Assembly: GCA_017394205.1 (NCBI GenBank)
Contig: JAFOPS010000039.1
Coordinates: 1 to 62,034, forward strand
Origin: Clostridia bacterium
Lineage (GTDB): Bacteria; Bacillota; Clostridia; Oscillospirales; Butyricicoccaceae
Direction of reading: 5' to 3'
Length of the DNA: 62,034 nt
Shown here: positions 1 through 9,651 of the stretch, one piece after another
How the letters are laid out: the number at the start of each line of letters is the position of its first letter
Numbering within the stretch: position 1 is the first letter of the stretch
Position numbers and translations under genes: made by a program
The notes under the pieces: model-generated
Database searches by the model: none
What the model was told of the DNA's origin: nothing
Seen by the model: the letters and a program-made list of their open reading frames with translations, nothing else

Positions 1-1
1 C

Positions 2-727
2 GGCATCATCCTGAAGAAGACCCGGCGGTTTGCGGGCGAACCCGCTCCGTTTGTCATGGAGCTGCCTGCGTATCACTGGCCGACGGTCGGCAATGTGCTC
101 CGCTCCATGTGGGAGCGCGGCTGGTCCTTCATCAAAAAGGCCGGCACCATCATTCTGCTCTCCACCATCGTGATCTGGTTCCTCTCCCGCTTCGGCTGGG
201 TGGACGGCGCCTTCGGCATGCTGGAGGAGGATGAGATCAGCATGAGCATCCTGGCCAAGATCGGCTCGGCCGTGGCCTGGATCTTCGCCCCTCTGGGCTG
301 GGGCAACTGGCAGGCCACCGTGGCCTCTGTCACCGGTCTGGTGGCCAAGGAGAACATCGTGGGCACCATGGGCGTGCTTTACGGCGGCGAGGGTTCGGCG
401 TGGGCCGAGCTGGCGCGGCAGTTCACCACCGTCACCGGCATGAGCTTCCTGGTGTTCAACCTGCTGTGCGCTCCCTGCTTCGCGGCGATGGGCGCCATCA
501 AGCGGGAAATGAACTCTGCCAAGTGGACCTGGTTTGCCATCGGTTACGAGTGCGTCTTCGCCTATCTGGTGGCTCTGTGCATCAACCAGATCGGCGGCGC
601 CTTCACCGGCAACCTCAACGTCATCGGCCTGATCGTGGCCATCGCCATTGTGATCTGCACGATCTGGCTGCTGTTCCGCCCCTACAAGGAGTCCACCCGT
701 CTTACCAAAAAAGTCGACGTGAAATAA
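2..727 (+). CDS. feoB: Ferrous iron transport protein B, C-terminal part (partial)
   Basis: Only the last 241 residues are in the window; the reading frame is open to the left edge. The protein is the inner-membrane Fe(II) permease FeoB, whose missing N-terminus would carry the G domain. The visible part begins with the FeoB-typical stretch LKKTRRFAGEPAPFVMELPA and continues through several hydrophobic helices, including the Cys-containing segment NLLCAPCFAAMGAI of the second Gate domain, ending in a basic tail after the last helix. It is followed after 42 bp by a FeoB-associated small Cys protein, the usual neighbour in clostridia, so the two are probably cotranscribed. Family assignment is secure; the N-terminal domain cannot be judged. 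Confidence 0.95.
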   Translation, partial: GIILKKTRRFAGEPAPFVMELPAYHWPTVGNVLRSMWERGWSFIKKAGTIILLSTIVIWFLSRFGWVDGAFGMLEEDEISMSILAKIGSAVAWIFAPLGWGNWQATVASVTGLVAKENIVGTMGVLYGGEGSAWAELARQFTTVTGMSFLVFNLLCAPCFAAMGAIKREMNSAKWTWFAIGYECVFAYLVALCINQIGGAFTGNLNVIGLIVAIAIVICTIWLLFRPYKESTRLTKKVDVK

Positions 728-769
728 GCGGCTGTTTCCGGCCGCATCTGATGAAAAGGAGGAAGGACC

Positions 770-946
770 ATGCTTTTGTGGCTTGAACAGAATCTGGGTA
801 CCATCGTGATCGCGCTGCTGCTGGCCGCGCTGGTGGTCCTGATCATCTGCGGGATGCGGAAGGACCGGCGCGCCGGAAAGCGCTCCTGCGGCGGGAGCTG
901 CGGAAGCTGTGCCGGCTGCGCCATGAAGGGACGCTGCGGGCATTGA
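770..946 (+). CDS. FeoB-associated Cys-rich membrane peptide
   Basis: A 58-residue protein. ATG at 770 follows a clear AAGGAGGAAGG ribosome site. Residues about 10-27 form one transmembrane helix. The short cytoplasmic tail carries five Cys in the pattern CGGSCGSCAGCAMKGRC (about residues 40-56). This matches the FeoB-associated Cys-rich membrane protein family, which sits directly after feoB in many Firmicutes and is thought to assist Fe(II) uptake, perhaps as a metal-binding partner. The function is inferred from family and position; no enzymatic motif is present. Confidence 0.85.
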   Translation: MLLWLEQNLGTIVIALLLAALVVLIICGMRKDRRAGKRSCGGSCGSCAGCAMKGRCGH

Positions 947-1045
947 ATCTGCGGGGAGACAGAAATGCCTCCCCGCTTTTGTCTGAAAACCGCCCTTGCC
1001 GGTTTCCGTATGGAGGCGGCAGGAATACCGAAAGGAGGAAGAACG

Positions 1046-1300
1046 ATGATCCGCACCGTAATAACCATCGACGGGATGGCCTGCGCCATGTGCGAGGCCC
1101 ACGTGCAGGACGCCATTCGTGAGCATTTTTCCGTAAAAAAGGTCAAGGCCTCGCATACCAAGGGCACGGCCGAGGTGATCTCGGAGGAGCCGCTGAAGGA
1201 GGAGGCGCTGCGGGCAGCGCTGGACCCCACCGGCTATCGGGTGTTGGCGGTGGAGGCCGCCGAGGAGCGGAAAAAGGGCTTTTCCCTGTTCCGGAAATAA
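1046..1300 (+). CDS. Small heavy-metal-associated (HMA) domain protein
   Basis: An 84-residue protein; ATG 1046 is preceded by AAAGGAGGAAGAACG, which favours it over upstream starts in the same frame. It is a single ferredoxin-like HMA domain. The metal-binding loop is GMACAMCEAHV (about residues 10-20), giving the CxxC pair typical of CopZ-like chaperones and of P-type ATPase N-domains. A short basic tail follows. It lies after the feoB pair and before a Rho-independent terminator, so it may belong to the same iron/metal transcription unit. The metal (Cu, Fe or other) cannot be read from the sequence. Confidence 0.8.
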   Translation: MIRTVITIDGMACAMCEAHVQDAIREHFSVKKVKASHTKGTAEVISEEPLKEEALRAALDPTGYRVLAVEAAEERKKGFSLFRK

Positions 1301-1318
1301 AAACGCGGATTTGACGAA

Positions 1319-1346
1319 AAAAGCGCCGCAGACGCGGCGCTTTTCC
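1319..1346 (+). terminator. Rho-independent terminator after the feoB group
   Basis: A perfect 7-bp stem, GCGCCGC (1323-1329) with GCGGCGC (1334-1340), has an AGAC loop, with flanking A and T runs that extend the pairing. It lies 20 bp after the HMA gene stop. Confidence 0.85.
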
Positions 1347-1356
1347 GGAAACATGA

Positions 1357-1372
1357 GTTAGACAAAGCTAAC
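1357..1372. promoter_or_regulatory. Small inverted repeat upstream of the DUF3793 gene (possible operator)
   Basis: GTTAG (1357-1361) and CTAAC (1368-1372) form a short dyad with a 6-nt centre, 60 bp before the DUF3793 start and just after a terminator. DtxR-family iron regulators bind TTAG/CTAA-type dyads, so an iron operator is possible, but the match is weak and no strong promoter hexamers are visible around it. Confidence 0.25.
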
Positions 1373-1431
1373 AAATGAATGATCCACGCCGGTTCCGCGC
1401 ATCCTAAGAAAAATCGGAAAGGAGACCCGCC

Positions 1432-1992
1432 ATGCCGGAAGAACTGCTCATTCGCCATTGTGCCCCCACGCTGACGGGGCTGAAAACCGCCAGCCTGTTT
1501 GCCTGCCCGTATGATACGGAGGAGCGGCTGCGGGCCGATCTGCGCCTGTGGAACGCCCGTCTGGGGCAAAAGGGTCTGCGGATGGTGCCCATGCGCTATC
1601 GGGCGGGACGGGCGCAGATCTTCCTTTATCGGCCGCGGCGGCTGCGGGAGGATCTGCAAAGCGGCGCGGCGCAAAGCCTGCTGCGGGAGCGGGGCTATGA
1701 GAGCGGAAGCGCCGAGCGCTGCCTGTTTCAGTTGATGGGGCGGGTCCGACGGGCCGGCCGGGAGGATTTTCCCCACGAGATCGGCCTCTTTCTGGGCTAT
1801 CCGCCGGAGGACGTGCGGGGCTTTCTGGAGCACGGCGCGAAGGATTGCAAGTGCGCGGGCTTGTGGAAGGTCTACGGCGATGAAGAGCGGGCTCGGGCGC
1901 TGTTCGCCGCCTTTGACGCCTGCACAGGCGCCTGTCTGCACCGCTGGAGCCGGGGCGCCACCGTAGAACAGCTCACCGCGGCGGAGGAATAA
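1432..1992 (+). CDS. DUF3793 family protein
   Basis: A 186-residue soluble protein; ATG 1432 follows GGAAAGGAGA. The N-terminal stretch HCAPTLTGLKTASLFAC is the family signature of DUF3793, found in anaerobic Firmicutes often near flavodoxin, haem or Fe(II) transport genes. The C-terminal half contains FPHEIGLFLGYPPEDV, also family-typical, and a Cys pair (DCKC). The biochemical role is unknown; location next to feoB suggests an iron-linked role, which is inference only. It is separated from the upstream genes by a terminator, so it likely has its own promoter. Confidence 0.8.
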   Translation: MPEELLIRHCAPTLTGLKTASLFACPYDTEERLRADLRLWNARLGQKGLRMVPMRYRAGRAQIFLYRPRRLREDLQSGAAQSLLRERGYESGSAERCLFQLMGRVRRAGREDFPHEIGLFLGYPPEDVRGFLEHGAKDCKCAGLWKVYGDEERARALFAAFDACTGACLHRWSRGATVEQLTAAEE

Positions 1993-2037
1993 GAAGCGAA
2001 TCCCCTATTTGGGGCGAACTCCGTAAAGAAGCAAAAA

Positions 2038-2069
2038 GAGGTGCGAGCCGCCGGGCTCGCACCTCATTT
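2038..2069. terminator. Strong hairpin between DUF3793 and tfoX-like genes
   Basis: A perfect 12-bp stem, GAGGTGCGAGCC (2038-2049) with GGCTCGCACCTC (2054-2065) and GCCG loop. It is flanked by an A run on the left and ATTTC on the right, so it could end transcription from both converging genes, although the T tract is short. Confidence 0.65.
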
Positions 2070-2117
2070 CCTGTCGCGCCGCTCTTTTCGACAAGGACAA
2101 GCTGAAATTTATCAGTC

Positions 2118-2432
2118 TCATTTGGCTTTCTTGGGTTTCTTTTCGGGCAGTTCCGCATACATGCCCCCCAGTAATTCCGTAATCAAATCCAAATTTTCAA
2201 ATTTGTCGAATACGTGCATCAGCGTCTTTGAGCCTTCATAAGGGTAGCGCAGTTCAGAGTCTGCAAGCAGTCTGTCCGATGTCGGCGTTCTCTTTAAAAA
2301 CAGTTCCCTATCTCCGATATCGCCTATCAGTTTACCGTTAAGGTACACAAGGTATCCGCCCATCATGGATTTTATGACAATATCACCGGCTGCAGAAAAA
2401 CGCTCACGTACATATTCATTGAATTCATTCAC
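2118..2432 (-). CDS. TfoX N-terminal domain family protein
   Basis: A 104-residue protein with GTG start at 2432, eight bases after GGGAGG; a longer in-frame version would begin inside the promoter -35 and is rejected. The sequence is a stand-alone TfoX/Sxy N-terminal domain: FVRERFSAAGDIVIKSMMG-type start, then YLVYLNGKLIGDIGDRELFLK. Such single-domain proteins are common in Firmicutes and their function is not settled; they lack the C-terminal half of the competence regulator Sxy. The gene is visibly more AT-rich than its neighbours and has a near-consensus promoter, suggesting recent acquisition. It is transcribed alone, toward the DUF3793 gene. Confidence 0.75.
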   Translation of the reverse strand: MNEFNEYVRERFSAAGDIVIKSMMGGYLVYLNGKLIGDIGDRELFLKRTPTSDRLLADSELRYPYEGSKTLMHVFDKFENLDLITELLGGMYAELPEKKPKKAK

Positions 2433-2469
2433 TATGATTACCTCCCGCAACCCCCGGTTTTCCGCACGA

Positions 2470-2498
2470 ATTATACCGTTATTTCTCAGCACGGTCAA
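2470..2498 (-). promoter_or_regulatory. Promoter of the tfoX-like gene
   Basis: On the minus strand TTGACC (2493-2498) is spaced 17 bp from a perfect TATAAT (2470-2475). Transcription would start near 2463, about 30 nt before the GTG start. Confidence 0.85.
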
Positions 2499-2516
2499 TT
2501 CACGCTGAAAGCGTAT

Positions 2517-2562
2517 AACCCCCTATGACACTTTGGCTTGCGTCAAAGCGTCATAGGGGGTT
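2517..2562. repeat. Long imperfect inverted repeat
   Basis: Arms 2517-2535 and 2544-2562 are 19 bp each with a single mismatch, around an 8-nt centre. It lies upstream of the tfoX promoter and 67 bp beyond the end of folD, without a T tract. It may be a small mobile or transcription-ending palindrome. Confidence 0.7.
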
Positions 2563-2628
2563 GCCATTGGTCAAAAAGCGTACTGACGCCGGACAGCTTC
2601 CGTTTGTCCATCGCTTCCGCGGGAGCTT

Positions 2629-3468
2629 TTATTCCTGATGCTTCTTTGCCAGGGCCAGCACGTTCTGCATGAGCACCGCCCGGGTCATGGGGCCCACGCC
2701 GCCGGGGACAGGGGTGATGTAAGCCGCCTTTTGGGAAACAGCGTCAAAGTCCACATCGCCGCAGAAGCCGCCCTCGGGCCGGACGTTCATGGCTACGTCG
2801 ATCACCGCAGCGCCCTCCTTCACCATATCGGCAGTGATGAGCTCGCGGCACCCCACCGCCGACACCAGGATGTCGGCCTTTTCTGTTTCGGCCTTGAGAT
2901 CGGGGGTCTTGGAGTGACACACGGTCACCGTGCCGTCGGCCCGCAAAAGCAGCATGGCCATGGGCTTGCCCACGATGTTGGAGCGGCCCACCACCACGCA
3001 TCGCTTGCCGGCGGGGTCAATGCCGTATTCGGACAAAAGCTCCATCACGCCATAGGGCGTGCAGGGCCAGACAGGGGGCTGCCCCGTGAGCATTTTGCCC
3101 ACGTTTTCGGGATGAAAGGCGTCGGCGTCCTTGTCGGGACGGATGGCCGAGAGCAGGGCCTTGCCGTCGATATGGGCCGGGACGGGGAGCTGCACCAGGA
3201 TGCCGTCCACCGCCGGGTCGTCGTTGAGGCGGCTGATGAGGGAAAGAAGCTCCTCCTGCGTGGTTTCGGCGGGGAGCTTGTGTTCAAAGCTCAAAAACCC
3301 GCATTGGGCGCAATCCTTTTCCTTGTTGCTGACATACAGGCGGGAGGCGGGGTCGTCTCCCACCAGGATCACCGCCAGACCGGGCTTGCGGGGCAATTGC
3401 GCGGCTTCCTGCGCCACCCGCGCCCGCAGCTTTTTGGCAAGAGCCTTGCCGTCGAGAATGATCGCCAT
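2629..3468 (-). CDS. folD: Methylenetetrahydrofolate dehydrogenase / methenyl-THF cyclohydrolase
   Basis: A 279-residue FolD, full length for the family. It interconverts 5,10-methylene-, methenyl- and 10-formyl-THF, supplying the formyl donor used by PurN and by the AICAR transformylase of the same operon. Visible landmarks are VSNKEKDCAQCGF with the catalytic Lys region near residue 50, VQLPVPAHID, the NADP-binding stretch VVGRSNIVGKPMA (about residues 160-175), and the C-terminal PVPGGVGPMTRA signature. It is the last gene of the purine operon, 14 bp after purL, which fits a ZTP-riboswitch-controlled unit because ZTP signals folate shortage. Confidence 0.97.
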   Translation of the reverse strand: MAIILDGKALAKKLRARVAQEAAQLPRKPGLAVILVGDDPASRLYVSNKEKDCAQCGFLSFEHKLPAETTQEELLSLISRLNDDPAVDGILVQLPVPAHIDGKALLSAIRPDKDADAFHPENVGKMLTGQPPVWPCTPYGVMELLSEYGIDPAGKRCVVVGRSNIVGKPMAMLLLRADGTVTVCHSKTPDLKAETEKADILVSAVGCRELITADMVKEGAAVIDVAMNVRPEGGFCGDVDFDAVSQKAAYITPVPGGVGPMTRAVLMQNVLALAKKHQE

Positions 3469-3482
3469 AAGCGGCTCCTTTC

Positions 3483-6400
3483 TTATTTGCGGAAATAATC
3501 CACCGCGGCTTCAAACATCTTCATGTCGTATTCGCCGGGCACGTTGCGGTAAAGCCCCGCGCCGATGCGCTCGGAATGTCCCATCTTGCCGAACACGCGG
3601 CCGTCGGGGGAGGTGATACCCTCGATGGCGCACACCGACCCGTTGGGATTGAAATGCACGTCATCGGTGGGCTGACCGTTCAGATCCACATATTGGGTGG
3701 CGATTTGTCCGTTTTCCGCCAGCTTGGCCGCCAGCTCGTCGGATGCAAGGAACCGGCCCTCGCCGTGGGAGATGGGCACGGTGTAGATCTCGCCCGGGCG
3801 GGTGTTTTTCAGCCACGGGGACTTGTTGGAGGCGATGCGGGTGCGCACCAGACGGGACTGGTGCCGCCCGATGATATTGTAGGTCAGGGTGGGGCAGGTC
3901 TCGTCGGTGTCGATGATCTCTCCGAAGGGCACCAGACCCAGCTTGATCAGCGCCTGGAAGCCGTTGCAGATGCCGGCCATCAGGCCGTCGCGCCGGTTGA
4001 GAAGCGCCATGGTCTCCTCCTTCACCGCCTGGTTGCGGAAGAAGGCGGTGATGAACTTGCCCGAGCCGTCGGGCTCGTCGCCGCCGGAAAAGCCGCCGGG
4101 CAAAAAGACCATCTGGGCCTGCCGCAGCTCCTGCGCGAAGCGCTCTACCGAGCGGGCGACGCCTTGGGAGGTGAGATTGTTGATCACCAGGATACGGGCC
4201 TCGGCTCCGGCGCGTTCCAGCGCCTTGGCGGTGTCGTATTCACAGTTGGTGCCCGGGAACACCGGGATGAGCACCCGGGGCTTTGCGCACTTGACGGCGG
4301 GAGCGGGCCATGTTTTCGCCTCGTACGCAAAGGCGGGGATGGCTTTGCCTTCCGAGGGAATATTGCAGGGATAAACGGGCTCCAGCTTGGCTTCATAGGC
4401 CGTTTGCAGCTCGTCCAGGGAAAGACGGATATCTCCGCGGGCGAAAACGGGCTCGTCGGCGGTGTGCCCCAGCGTGACGCCTGCGGGCAGGTCTTCGGAA
4501 AGCTCCAACACGAAGGAACCGTAATTCCGGGCAAAGAGCGCCTGCTCCGAAACATCCTTGTCAAAGACAAAGCCCAGACGGTTGCCGACGGCCATCTTGA
4601 AGATCGCCTCGGCCGCGCCGCCCATGCCGGGAGTATAGGCTGCCAGCACCTTGCCCCGGCGCATCAGGTCGGTGACCTGGCGGAAGAGGGCCAGCAGGCT
4701 CTCGCCGGTAGGCAGGCCGTTTTCATCGGTTTCCGGCGCCAGCAGCACCGTCTTATGGCCTGCGCCCTTGAACTCGGGAGAAATCACCTGGCCGGTTTTT
4801 CCGGTGGTGACGGCGAAGGACACCAGCGTGGGGGGCACGTCCATGTGTTCGAAGGTGCCGCTCATGCTGTCCTTGCCGCCGATGGCGGCCACGCCCAGCG
4901 CCTTTTGCGCGGAGAATGCGCCCAAAAGCGCCGCCGTGGGCGCGCCCCAGCGCTTGGGATCGCGGCCGGGCTTGGCGAAATATTCCTGGAAGGAGAGATA
5001 CACGTCCGAAAAATCCGCGCCAGCCGCCACCAGCTTGGCGCAGGAGCTGACCACCGCCAGATAGGCGCCGTGATAGGGGCTCTTTTCCGAAACGAAGGGG
5101 TCGTAACCCCACGACATAAAGGAGCAGGTGTCGGTGTCCTGTTTTTCCACCGAGATCTTGTGCACCATGGCCTGAATGGGGGTCTGCTGGTATTTTCCGC
5201 CGAAGGGCATGAGCACCGTCCCCGCGCCGATGGTGGAGTCGAAGCGCTCGGAAAGGCCCCTGCGGGAGCAAAGATTCAGATCGGAGCACAGCTTTTTGTA
5301 ATTCTCGGCAAAATCGCCGTTGTATTCGTTTTCCGGCGCATGGGGGGCGGGCACCTGCACGGTGATGTGCTTTTCCGCGCCGTTGGAATCCAGGAAGGCG
5401 CGGGAGATGTCCACGATGGCCTTGCCGTTCCAGTGCATGACCAGACGGGGCTCGGCGGTAACGCATGCCACCACGGTGGCCTCCAGATTTTCTTCGGCCG
5501 CCAGTGCCAAAAAGCGGGCCGTATCGCCCGGCTCCACCACCACGGCCATCCGCTCCTGAGATTCGGAGATGGCCAGCTCGGTACCGTCCAGACCCTCATA
5601 TTTTTTGGGCACGGTGTTCAGGTCGATGACAAGACCGTCTGCCAGCTCGCCGATGGCCACCGATACGCCGCCCGCGCCGAAGTCGTTGCAGCGCTTGATG
5701 AGGCGGGAGGCCTCGGGATTGCGGAACAGGCGCTGGAGCTTGCGCTCCTCGGGGGGATTGCCCTTCTGCACCTCGGCGCCGCAGGTCTCCAGCGAATGGA
5801 GATCGTGGGATTTGGAGCTTCCGGTGGCGCCGCCGCAGCCGTCACGCCCGGTGCGTCCGCCCAGCAAAATCACCTTGTCGCCGGGAGCGGGCACCTCGCG
5901 GCGCACGTTTTCGGCAGGGGTGGCAGCGATGACCGCGCCGATCTCCATGCGCTTTGCGGCATAGCCGGGATGATAGAGCTCGTCTACCATGCCGGTGGCA
6001 AGACCGATCTGGTTGCCGTAGGAGCTGTAGCCCGCCGCGGCAGTGGTGACCAGCTTGCGCTGGGGGAGCTTGCCCTCCAGCGTTTCGGAAACCGGCTTGA
6101 GGGGGTCGGCTCCGCCGGTGACGCGCATGGCGGCATAAACATAGCTCCGGCCGGACAGGGGATCACGGATGGCGCCGCCGATACAGGTGGCCGCGCCGCC
6201 GAAGGGCTCGATCTCGGTGGGATGATTGTGGGTCTCGTTTTTAAAGAGCAGCAGCCAGTCCTGCTCCTCGCCGGACACGTTGACCTTGACCTTCACGGTG
6301 CAGGCGTTGATCTCGTCGCTCTCGTCCAGATTGCGCAGCTGACCGGTCTTTTTCAAAAGCTTTGCGGCGATGGTGCCCAGATCCATCAGGGTCACGGGCT

Positions 6401-7175
6401 TTTCCCGCTGCAAAAAGGCGCGGGTGTCCAGATAATCCTGCCATGCCCGCTCCAACAGGGGGCTTTCAAAGGTCACGTTGTCAATGACCGTATTAAAAGT
6501 GGTGTGGCGGCAGTGATCCGACCAATAGGTGTCGATCATCTTGATCTCAGTGACGGTGGGGTCCCGCCCCTCGTCCCGGAAATAGCGCCGGCAAAACAGC
6601 AGGTCGCCCAGATCCATGGCCAGCCCGTTTTTCTGCAAAAAGGCCGTCAGCGCGTCCTCATCCATCTCACGGAAGCCCTCGACCACGGCTACGGAGGTGG
6701 GGATGTCGTAGACGGTCTTCAGCGTTTCAAAGGGCTCGAAGGAGGCTTCCCGGGCCTCCACGGGGTTGATGAGATACCGCTTGATCTTTTCCAGATCGGC
6801 CCGGGTCAGCTCGCCGTACAGCAGATAGATCTTTGCCGTGCGGACGGCGGGCCGCTCGCCCCGGGAGAGCAGCTGGATGCACTGGGCCGCCGAATCGGCC
6901 CGCTGGTCGAACTGGCCGGGAAGATATTCCACGGCAAAGCGCGCGTCGGCATCCTCGGGCAGGGCGTCGTACACCTCATCCAGCTGGGGCTCGGAAAACA
7001 CGGTGCGGCGGCAGGTATCAAACAGGGCCCGGTCCACGCCCTCCACGTCGTAGCGGTTGATGAGGCGGAGCGCTTTCAGCGAACGGATCTGCAAAAAATC
7101 CCGCAGATCCCGGCAGAGCGCCGCCGCTTCAAAGGCGAGGCCGGACTTTTTTTCCACATAAACGCGATAGACCAT
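3483..7175 (-). CDS. purL: Phosphoribosylformylglycinamidine synthase, single-chain form
   Basis: A 1230-residue large-type PurL that makes FGAM from FGAR, glutamine and ATP. It contains an N-terminal domain, the duplicated AIRS/PurM-like synthetase halves (with HNHPTEIEPFGGAATCIGG and GGKDSMSGTFE), and a C-terminal class I glutaminase domain. The glutaminase nucleophile is in GICNGFQ (Cys about 1070) and the His/Glu pair in GHSERIG (about 1200/1202). This is the fused architecture rather than the separate PurS/PurQ/PurL of Bacillus. Its ATG directly abuts the purD stop (TAAATG), so it is translationally coupled. Confidence 0.97.
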   Translation of the reverse strand: MVYRVYVEKKSGLAFEAAALCRDLRDFLQIRSLKALRLINRYDVEGVDRALFDTCRRTVFSEPQLDEVYDALPEDADARFAVEYLPGQFDQRADSAAQCIQLLSRGERPAVRTAKIYLLYGELTRADLEKIKRYLINPVEAREASFEPFETLKTVYDIPTSVAVVEGFREMDEDALTAFLQKNGLAMDLGDLLFCRRYFRDEGRDPTVTEIKMIDTYWSDHCRHTTFNTVIDNVTFESPLLERAWQDYLDTRAFLQREKPVTLMDLGTIAAKLLKKTGQLRNLDESDEINACTVKVKVNVSGEEQDWLLLFKNETHNHPTEIEPFGGAATCIGGAIRDPLSGRSYVYAAMRVTGGADPLKPVSETLEGKLPQRKLVTTAAAGYSSYGNQIGLATGMVDELYHPGYAAKRMEIGAVIAATPAENVRREVPAPGDKVILLGGRTGRDGCGGATGSSKSHDLHSLETCGAEVQKGNPPEERKLQRLFRNPEASRLIKRCNDFGAGGVSVAIGELADGLVIDLNTVPKKYEGLDGTELAISESQERMAVVVEPGDTARFLALAAEENLEATVVACVTAEPRLVMHWNGKAIVDISRAFLDSNGAEKHITVQVPAPHAPENEYNGDFAENYKKLCSDLNLCSRRGLSERFDSTIGAGTVLMPFGGKYQQTPIQAMVHKISVEKQDTDTCSFMSWGYDPFVSEKSPYHGAYLAVVSSCAKLVAAGADFSDVYLSFQEYFAKPGRDPKRWGAPTAALLGAFSAQKALGVAAIGGKDSMSGTFEHMDVPPTLVSFAVTTGKTGQVISPEFKGAGHKTVLLAPETDENGLPTGESLLALFRQVTDLMRRGKVLAAYTPGMGGAAEAIFKMAVGNRLGFVFDKDVSEQALFARNYGSFVLELSEDLPAGVTLGHTADEPVFARGDIRLSLDELQTAYEAKLEPVYPCNIPSEGKAIPAFAYEAKTWPAPAVKCAKPRVLIPVFPGTNCEYDTAKALERAGAEARILVINNLTSQGVARSVERFAQELRQAQMVFLPGGFSGGDEPDGSGKFITAFFRNQAVKEETMALLNRRDGLMAGICNGFQALIKLGLVPFGEIIDTDETCPTLTYNIIGRHQSRLVRTRIASNKSPWLKNTRPGEIYTVPISHGEGRFLASDELAAKLAENGQIATQYVDLNGQPTDDVHFNPNGSVCAIEGITSPDGRVFGKMGHSERIGAGLYRNVPGEYDMKMFEAAVDYFRK

Positions 7176-8453
<1,278 letters not shown>

Positions 8454-8472
8454 ACCGATCCCTCCCGGACGA

Positions 8473-9648
8473 TCAATGATGGAACAGCCGTGCGCCGGTA
8501 AAGCACATGACCATATCGTATTTATCGGCAGTTTCGATCACGTTGTCGTCGCGGATCGAGCCGCCGGGCTCGGCCACATAGCAGACGCCGCTTTTGCGGG
8601 CGCGCTCGATGTTGTCGCCGAAGGGGAAGAAGGCGTCGGAGCCCAGAGAAACGCCGGTCTGGGTGGCCAGCCAGGCTTTCTTTTCCTCCGCGGTCAGCGG
8701 CTCGGGCTTGACGGCGAAATAGTTCTGCCAGACGCCCTCTGCCAGAACGTCCTCCCACTCGTCGGAGATATAGACGTCGATGGCATTATCCCGGTCGGGG
8801 CGGCGAATTCCCTTGACGAATTGCAGACCCAGCACCTTGGGGCACTGGCGCAGATACCAGTTGTCGGCCTTGCTGCCCGCCAGACGGGTGCAGTGGATGC
8901 GGCTCTGCTGACCCGCGCCAACGCCGATGGCCTGGCCGTTTTTCACATAGCACACCGAATTGGACTGGGTATATTTCAGGGTGATGAGCGCCACCATCAG
9001 GTCGATTTTGGCGCTTTCGGGAAGATCGTGATTTTTCGTTACGATGTTTTCCAGCATGGCCCGGTCGATCTTCAAATCGTTGTGCCCCTGCTCAAAAGTG
9101 ATGCCGAACACGTCCTTCTGCTCCAGCGGGGCGGGGACGTAGTCGGGGTCGATGCGCACCACGTTGTATTTTCCGTCCTTTTTGGCCTTCAGGATCTCCA
9201 GCGCCTCCACGGTATAGTCGGGGGCGATGACGCCGTCGGACACCTCGGCCCGCAGATAGGCGGCGGTGGCGGCGTCGCAGGTGTCGCTGAGGGCAGCCCA
9301 GTCGCCGAAGGAGCACAGACGGTCGGCGCCCCGCGCCCGGATATAGGCGCAGGCGATGGGAGAGAGGGCGGCGTCGGGCTTGACAAAGTAGATCTTCCGG
9401 TCGGTCTCGGTGAGGGGCAGACCCACGGCGGCCCCGGCGGGGGAAACGTGCTTGAAGGAGGCGGCGGCGGGCAGACCGGTGGCCTCCTTCAGCTCCTTGA
9501 CAAGCTGCCAGGCGTTCAGAGCGTCAAGAAAATTGATGTAGCCCGGCTTGCCGGACAGCACCTCCACGGGCAGCTCGCCCTGCTTCATCAGGATGCGGGC
9601 GGGCTTCTGATTGGGATTGCAGCCGTATTTCAGTTCCAGTTCTTTCAT
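8473..9648 (-). CDS. purH: AICAR formyltransferase, stand-alone (PurH C-terminal type)
   Basis: A 391-residue protein corresponding only to the AICAR transformylase half of PurH; the N-terminal IMP cyclohydrolase (MGS-like) domain of normal bifunctional PurH is absent. It formylates AICAR with 10-formyl-THF. The catalytic Lys-His pair is visible in SFKHVSPAGAA (about residues 65-75), and SFGDWAALSD, SNSVCYVKNGQAIGVGAGQQSR and SDAFFPFGDNIE are family blocks. The missing cyclohydrolase is supplied by the gene 4 bp upstream. The pair is a known clostridial alternative to fused PurH. Confidence 0.93.
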   Translation of the reverse strand: MKELELKYGCNPNQKPARILMKQGELPVEVLSGKPGYINFLDALNAWQLVKELKEATGLPAAASFKHVSPAGAAVGLPLTETDRKIYFVKPDAALSPIACAYIRARGADRLCSFGDWAALSDTCDAATAAYLRAEVSDGVIAPDYTVEALEILKAKKDGKYNVVRIDPDYVPAPLEQKDVFGITFEQGHNDLKIDRAMLENIVTKNHDLPESAKIDLMVALITLKYTQSNSVCYVKNGQAIGVGAGQQSRIHCTRLAGSKADNWYLRQCPKVLGLQFVKGIRRPDRDNAIDVYISDEWEDVLAEGVWQNYFAVKPEPLTAEEKKAWLATQTGVSLGSDAFFPFGDNIERARKSGVCYVAEPGGSIRDDNVIETADKYDMVMCFTGARLFHH

Positions 9649-9651
9649 GAT

